Below are positions 60,348 through 64,000 of a stretch of DNA of 64,000 nucleotides, piece after piece (within the stretch, counting starts at the first letter, position 1; each line of letters starts with the position of its first letter). The notes under the pieces were generated by a model. The model was not told where the DNA came from. It saw only the letters and a list, made by a program, of their open reading frames with translations, and did not search any database. The DNA comes from Paenibacillus sp. Root444D2. Lineage in GTDB: Bacteria > Bacillota > Bacilli > Paenibacillales > NBRC-103111. Position numbers and translations under genes: made by a program. Where the stretch lies: NCBI RefSeq assembly GCF_001426375.1, contig NZ_LMEO01000005.1, positions 143,646 through 207,645 on the forward strand, read 5' to 3'.

Positions 60348-61142
60348 ATGGACTTCGAGCAGTTCGAATCAATTGTCCCCGAGGTTTTCTTATTCGTCGA
60401 CCGACGCTGTTTTCCCGAATGGGAAATCATCCGACAGGAAATCGATTTTCATGACCTGACGTTCATCGTCGAAGGAAAAGCGAATTATTTTGTTAACGGC
60501 GAGAAAATCACGGTGGAAGCGGGGGATGTGCTTTACATTCCCCAGGGAAGTATCCGCGAGGCACATACCTTCAAAGATGATCCCATGCATTCCTACGCCT
60601 TCAACTTTACTCTGATGCAGCCCTCCGATAAAATCCGATTTCCGTTCGAAATCGTAACCAAAAATCGAATCTCAAGCGAAATCTTAAACTACATCCTTGA
60701 ATTTAATCGCGTTTGGAGTGGCATGCAGCCCGGATATCGAATGTTTGCGAGAGGCATCTTTCATTTGATTCTCCACCAGTTACTGGCGATTTCCTTTCGC
60801 CATTCCCCTGAATCCCATTCTGATATCCGGATCGACAAGGTCAAGGAGTTCATCATCGACCACTACTCGAATGAGCTGGATTTGGCGACTGTCGCCAAGG
60901 TAGTCAATCTGCACCCTGTGTATCTCGGCAAGCTCTTCAAAACCAGCACGAACTTCAGCGTCAAACATTTCATTAACATCATTCGGGTCAACAACGCGGA
61001 AATGATGCTGTCCGGCGGCGGGTTTTCCGTCTCGGAAGTGGCGGAACGCTGCGGGTACAAAGACAACTGCTATTTCAGTAATGTATTTAGATCCATTAAA
61101 GGCTATCCTCCATCAAAGGCGAGCATGCAAAAAAGAACCTAA
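60348..61142 (+). CDS. AraC-family regulator of the xylan-type locus
   Basis: The 264-residue protein has an N-terminal cupin-like ligand domain (residues 25-95; DLTFIVEGKANYFVNGEKIT, GDVLYIPQGSIREAH) and a C-terminal pair of helix-turn-helices (residues 165-262; NELDLATVAKVVNLHPVYLG, then VSEVAERCGYKDNCYFSNVF with RSIKGYPPSK). It is divergent from the lplB-lplC-binding protein-GH2-GH67 operon and likely activates it in response to a xylan-derived sugar. Confidence 0.92.
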   Translation: MDFEQFESIVPEVFLFVDRRCFPEWEIIRQEIDFHDLTFIVEGKANYFVNGEKITVEAGDVLYIPQGSIREAHTFKDDPMHSYAFNFTLMQPSDKIRFPFEIVTKNRISSEILNYILEFNRVWSGMQPGYRMFARGIFHLILHQLLAISFRHSPESHSDIRIDKVKEFIIDHYSNELDLATVAKVVNLHPVYLGKLFKTSTNFSVKHFINIIRVNNAEMMLSGGGFSVSEVAERCGYKDNCYFSNVFRSIKGYPPSKASMQKRT

Positions 61143-61241
61143 GAATGAACCGCGGTTGTGGAATAATAAATAGAAGGCAATCGCTTTATGGCACATTGTG
61201 TACTGAGTGAGCTTTCAAGGCTGAAACCAATCCCAGCGAGT

Positions 61242-61274
61242 TAAAAAAACCGTCAGGAAGATCATCCTGACGGT
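61242..61274 (-). terminator. Terminator of the frameshifted hypothetical gene
   Basis: Perfect ACCGTCAGGA/TCCTGACGGT stem followed by seven T residues on the minus strand. It lies 50 bases past the stop at 61324 and also about 100 bases beyond the AraC gene, where it could act in both directions. Confidence 0.85.
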
Positions 61275-61323
61275 CCTCAATTAAACCCCATCTCCTCCCA
61301 ATCGGCCATCTTTCGGATTCCTT

Positions 61324-61631
61324 CTAATGCAATGGGCTCATCCGCAAACAACACCTTATTAGCTTGAATTGAAGGTAGTTTCGCTCGTTATTGAGGAGTT
61401 CTAGCATCTTGCCAGAAGCTATTATACCAGGCAAAGAAACAACACCACCAAATGATTTGGGGAGGTATTTCATCATTTCAGTCTGATAAGTACCAAAAGG
61501 ACAGATAGGATAGTGGGTTTTGATTTCTTCGAAACAGATCGAGCCCATTTCCAGGCGTTACTTTCAATCTCTTTGAGCTCCTGATTATGTTCTCTTATCT
61601 TTTCCTCAAAAAAATATGGATAATTGTGCAT
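61324..61631 (-). pseudogene. Frameshifted hypothetical gene
   Basis: With GGAGG eight bases upstream, the ATG at 61631 opens MHNYPYFFEEKIREHNQELK and EIESNAWKW. Near 61545 the frame shifts, and the next frame continues as GSICFEEIKTHYPICPFGTY, then MKYLPKSFGGVVSLPGI and a stop at 61324-61326. Joining both gives about 102 residues. Family not recognised. The good SD and terminator suggest a recently broken or mis-sequenced gene. Confidence 0.6.
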
Positions 61632-61690
61632 GGTGTGTACCTCCAATTCCTTGAAAAGCTGACTTGCCTTCTCTTTGAGCTCATTATAAT

Positions 61691-61721
61691 AAAAAAAGTA
61701 TGACAACAGTCTGTCATACTT
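61691..61721 (-). terminator. Terminator of the WYL regulator gene
   Basis: Perfect AAGTATGACA/TGTCATACTT stem followed by seven T residues on the minus strand; it overlaps the stop codon at 61714. Confidence 0.9.
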
Positions 61722-62622
61722 GAAGATATCGATTTAACATTTTTTCAATCTTATCTTTGAGCAATTGCCTTAACGCGAGTGGTTCAAGAACCTCCACATC
61801 ATCACCAAAGCTTAAAATCGTTTCAACTAACCATTCAACTTCAGAAGGATTGATAATGGTAACCGTAAGCGTGCCATCTTCATTGAAATATTTATCCTCC
61901 GCATAAAAACAATCCAGGGCATGTGCCAAGGATCTGCCTGAGAAATGAAGAACAGCACCCTCGATTTCTTCTTTCTGATAGTCCAAAGAAATATCTTGTA
62001 GTAGTGTTGGGTGGATACGCTGGTATAATTCCGGCAAGCTAACCAAATCTAACATTCTTGTAAGTTTAAATACGCGATAATCGTTACGAGCCCTACAGTA
62101 CCCATGTAAATACCAAGAATAATATTTAAACAGAAGGCTGACTGGTTCAACTATCCTATTGGCTCTCTCATTCTTAGAATTCATGTATTCAAATCGAATG
62201 ACACGGCGATCCGTTATGGCTGCTCGAAGTGTATGGAGAGTTGCGTTGTTGGCTCGCCAGCTTCCAAGATCCATGGTCAAGCTTGGCATCTTATCGCTTT
62301 GAATGGTCTGAAGCCTATGTATAGTCTCCGTTGCTCGGTCATCCTTAAACACCGTTGCCGTACTGTGAAGTAGCGTGATTAATGACTCAATGTCGCTTGC
62401 GTGCAATAAACTTTTATCCATTTTATATTCTTTAATAATCCCATATCCGCCGTTAACGCCTTGAAAGGATACAACAGGGATTCCAGCCGCACAAATAGCC
62501 TCTATATCACGGTAAATGGTTCGTTGGGATACATGATATTTGTTCGCAAGCTCTGAAGCAGAAATGACTTCGTTATTTAAAAGCGCATAAGTAATCGATA
62601 TTAACCGTTCTAATTTCATCAT
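61714..62622 (-). CDS. YafY-type HTH and WYL-domain transcriptional regulator
   Basis: The 302-residue protein has an N-terminal HTH_11 domain (residues 1-60; LERLISITYALLNNEVISAS, ELANKYHVSQRTIYRDIEAI) and a WYL domain (residues 130-210; RRVIRFEYMNSKNERANRIV, LLFKYYSWYLHGYCRARNDY with the WYL triad and R at YRVFKLTRML). A C-terminal WCX extension follows. WYL domains sense nucleotides or nucleic acid. It may control the FMN reductase gene upstream. Confidence 0.92.
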   Translation of the reverse strand: MMKLERLISITYALLNNEVISASELANKYHVSQRTIYRDIEAICAAGIPVVSFQGVNGGYGIIKEYKMDKSLLHASDIESLITLLHSTATVFKDDRATETIHRLQTIQSDKMPSLTMDLGSWRANNATLHTLRAAITDRRVIRFEYMNSKNERANRIVEPVSLLFKYYSWYLHGYCRARNDYRVFKLTRMLDLVSLPELYQRIHPTLLQDISLDYQKEEIEGAVLHFSGRSLAHALDCFYAEDKYFNEDGTLTVTIINPSEVEWLVETILSFGDDVEVLEPLALRQLLKDKIEKMLNRYLQV

Positions 62623-62673
62623 TATCACCCATTAAGTTTCTATAGAAATGCTACCCGTTACTTCAATGAGAAA

Positions 62674-62700
62674 GAGGAGCTGCTTCGCTGCAAGCTCCTC
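62674..62700 (-). terminator. Terminator downstream of the FMN reductase gene
   Basis: GAGGAGC/GCTCCTC stem followed by TTTCTC on the minus strand. Confidence 0.65.
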
Positions 62701-62720
62701 CAATCGTATCTCTTGTTAAG

Positions 62721-62798
62721 TCAGGAAAACCTTCTTTTAACTTCTTCTAATATTCGATCAACGATGGAATCTGTATGTGTAGAACCTGTACTACTCAT
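62721..62798 (-). CDS. Possible mini-ORF overlapping the reductase stop (25 aa)
   Basis: From the ATG at 62798 the frame reads MSSTGSTHTDSIVDRILEEV followed by KRRFS and a stop at 62721-62723. It overlaps the last codons of the FMN reductase by eight bases, which would allow coupled translation. There is no independent SD or known family, so it may be spurious. Confidence 0.3.
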   Translation of the reverse strand: MSSTGSTHTDSIVDRILEEVKRRFS

Positions 62799-63351
62799 TC
62801 AGCCGTTGTACCTGGTCTATCCATTGCATAAACGATTGTACATAGCGCTGCAGATATTTGCGGGTCGTTTCATCTATGAGCTTGCGAGTATCTGAATCAA
62901 CCTTATTCAAAACTTGAGATATATACATTTTTTGAGACGGCATAACATATGATTGGGTGGCATCCAACGCTTGCCTAATTTGCTGCTGCGACAGAATCGT
63001 TCCTTTTGCGCCAGGCGTTGCACCTATCACACCTGCAGGCTTATGAATTAGGACGGATGTTTTGGTTGGAGTCGATGCCCAGTCCAGTGCATTTTTCAGT
63101 ACTCCCGGTATTCCTGAGTTATACTCAGGGCTAACGATGATGATGCCATCCGTCTTTTGAATCGCCTCACGATAATGCATAACTGGGTCTGGCCCTTCTC
63201 CATGATCCAAATCCGCGTTATACAAGGGAAGATTCTCAATCGATATGAATTCATATTTCGCTGAATCTACGAGTTCAGGGATCGTATTCGCAATCATTTG
63301 ATTAAACGAATTTCCCCTTAAACTACCAACAATAATTCCTATTCTTTTCAA
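62791..63351 (-). CDS. NADPH-dependent FMN reductase
   Basis: The 186-residue flavodoxin-like enzyme starts MKRIGIIVGSLRGNSFNQMI with the phosphate-binding GSLRGNSFN loop, then has DGIIIVSPEYNSGIPGVLKN (FMN site, about residue 75) and KPAGVIGATPGAKGTILSQQ. I chose the TTG at 63351 because AGGAGG lies nine bases upstream and the family begins at MKxIGIIVGS. It likely reduces FMN, quinones or azo compounds. Confidence 0.92.
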   Translation of the reverse strand: MKRIGIIVGSLRGNSFNQMIANTIPELVDSAKYEFISIENLPLYNADLDHGEGPDPVMHYREAIQKTDGIIIVSPEYNSGIPGVLKNALDWASTPTKTSVLIHKPAGVIGATPGAKGTILSQQQIRQALDATQSYVMPSQKMYISQVLNKVDSDTRKLIDETTRKYLQRYVQSFMQWIDQVQRLNE

Positions 63352-63529
63352 ATCAGCCAACCTCCTCAAGAATTTAGAAGCCATTCTCATTCAATCATAT
63401 AATATTTTCTTCATTTTGTGTGGAATGGCTTTAGTTTAACGGCCTGTTGACAAAAAAAGGCCCCTAAACCGGAAGCCTAACATTGGTGTTATTGAACAAA
63501 TGTTATCCGTTAGCTTAAAATTTTCGCGT

Positions 63530-64000
63530 TTATTTATTGATGAGTTGAGGAAAAGAAACGGTTTTTGTTTGAATATCCAACATTCGAGTTCGTACATCGT
63601 TTTTTGAAACGAAAATAGCATCTCCCTTTTCATCAAAGCAGTATGCAATTGGTATGGATACATCACTACCGCTGAATGAGCCGTCGGCGTGACTCGTACC
63701 AATAATCATAGATTTATATGTAACAGCAATCTTTTTTGCTTCATTTATCCATTCGTCGAACTGTTCCTCACTGAACATTCCTACACCGATTGGATGGACA
63801 ATTAGGTCAATAGCATGAGCATCTTCATTCTTCACTCCTTGTTTGACCAATTCATCACAAAGTATGTGTCCTATCTTTAGACCCTCTACCGACTTAAAAA
63901 TCGTCTGGCTGTACTTAATCCGATCCAAAACGATATCACCAGAGCGGTTAATAATTATGGCTCTATCCTTTGGATTGTCGTTTAGCCTTCTATGTCCTCC
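63530..64000 (-). CDS. Carbon-nitrogen hydrolase (nitrilase superfamily), 5' end beyond window
   Basis: The open frame enters from the right window edge (GGHRRLNDNPKDRAIIINRS at 64000) and runs to a stop at 63530. It holds the catalytic Lys in LDRIKYSQTIFKS and the catalytic Cys in LKIGHILCDELV, then IDLIVHPIGVGMFSEEQFDE and MIIGTSHADGSFSG. The N-terminal part with the catalytic Glu is outside the window. It may hydrolyse an amide or nitrile; the substrate is unknown. Confidence 0.78.
   Translation of the reverse strand, partial: GGHRRLNDNPKDRAIIINRSGDIVLDRIKYSQTIFKSVEGLKIGHILCDELVKQGVKNEDAHAIDLIVHPIGVGMFSEEQFDEWINEAKKIAVTYKSMIIGTSHADGSFSGSDVSIPIAYCFDEKGDAIFVSKNDVRTRMLDIQTKTVSFPQLINK

Noticed and set aside
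1..64000. CRISPR arrays, phage modules, toxin-antitoxin or restriction systems
   Set aside because: No regular spaced repeats, phage structural genes, transposase or nuclease-methylase pairs were seen on either strand.

Overview
The window looks like a chromosomal segment of a spore-forming, low-to-moderate GC Firmicute of the Paenibacillus type. The evidence is a GerA-type germinant receptor operon, two YjcZ-family mini-proteins, LplB/LplC-type sugar ABC transporters with an AraC regulator and GH67/GH2 enzymes, an ECF42-type sigma factor, a LysM plus GH18 spore-lysin-like protein, a T-box leader and a ydaO-type c-di-AMP riboswitch, with Firmicute-style Shine-Dalgarno sites throughout. No tRNA, rRNA, CRISPR array, phage module or intact insertion sequence was seen. 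Most genes lie on the minus strand; the plus-strand ones are mainly regulators facing the genes they may control.

Layout. 1-1.5 kb: the start of a sugar transporter permease pair with a cre-like site. 1.7-9.5 kb: a mixed zone with gene remnants (a WYL regulator, a sugar-binding lipoprotein, three unidentified fragments), a MESH1-like HD protein, a GyrI-like protein, an MBL-fold hydrolase facing an Lrp regulator, an MFS exporter and duplicated YjcZ genes. 9.5-12.7 kb: a DUF4386 protein and a YtrA/YtrB-like operon (permease, GntR repressor, ATPase) with a well-formed promoter and operator. 12.7-18.4 kb: moaA-fdhD, a monocistronic rpmF, a divergent HxlR regulator with two small membrane proteins, and an archaeal-type asd behind a T-box. 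18.4-22.8 kb: TetR, amino-acid ABC transporter and M24 peptidase in one operon. 22.8-26.5 kb: gerA-gerB-gerC. 26.6-37.2 kb: small enzymes (GNATs, quinone oxidoreductase, arylamine N-acetyltransferase, APH-like kinase, epimerase) and an NrtR-like Nudix regulator heading a four-gene operon.

37.5-43.3 kb holds a LysM-GH18 protein, a LysM-CAP protein behind the c-di-AMP riboswitch, a compact flavin electron-transfer operon (FMN-binding protein, ApbE, RnfD-like) and a XapX mini-protein. 43.8-47.6 kb is an ECF42 sigma module: two DGPF/YCII proteins flank the sigma gene, with a frameshifted alpha/beta hydrolase upstream and a DUF1801 gene downstream. Two places carry the same promoter-like pattern, TGTCGA-N17-CGTYGTC, which suggests a local autoregulated regulon. 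47.7-50.4 kb: a methyltransferase, an SRPBCC protein and a Nif3-like protein. 50.5-61.1 kb: a glucuronoxylan-type locus (AraC regulator facing lplB-lplC-binding protein-GH2-GH67). 61.3-64 kb: a frameshifted hypothetical, a WYL regulator, an FMN reductase and the 3' part of a nitrilase-family gene.

The most interesting items are the ECF42 promoter pair, the compact flavin electron-transfer operon, the T-box in front of an archaeal-type Asd, the tandem YjcZ duplication and the tetranucleotide repeat abutting a ribosome binding site. At least nine broken genes or fragments suggest ongoing gene decay, although some single-base lesions could be sequencing errors. All functional calls come from reading motifs and family resemblance by eye; no database search was run.
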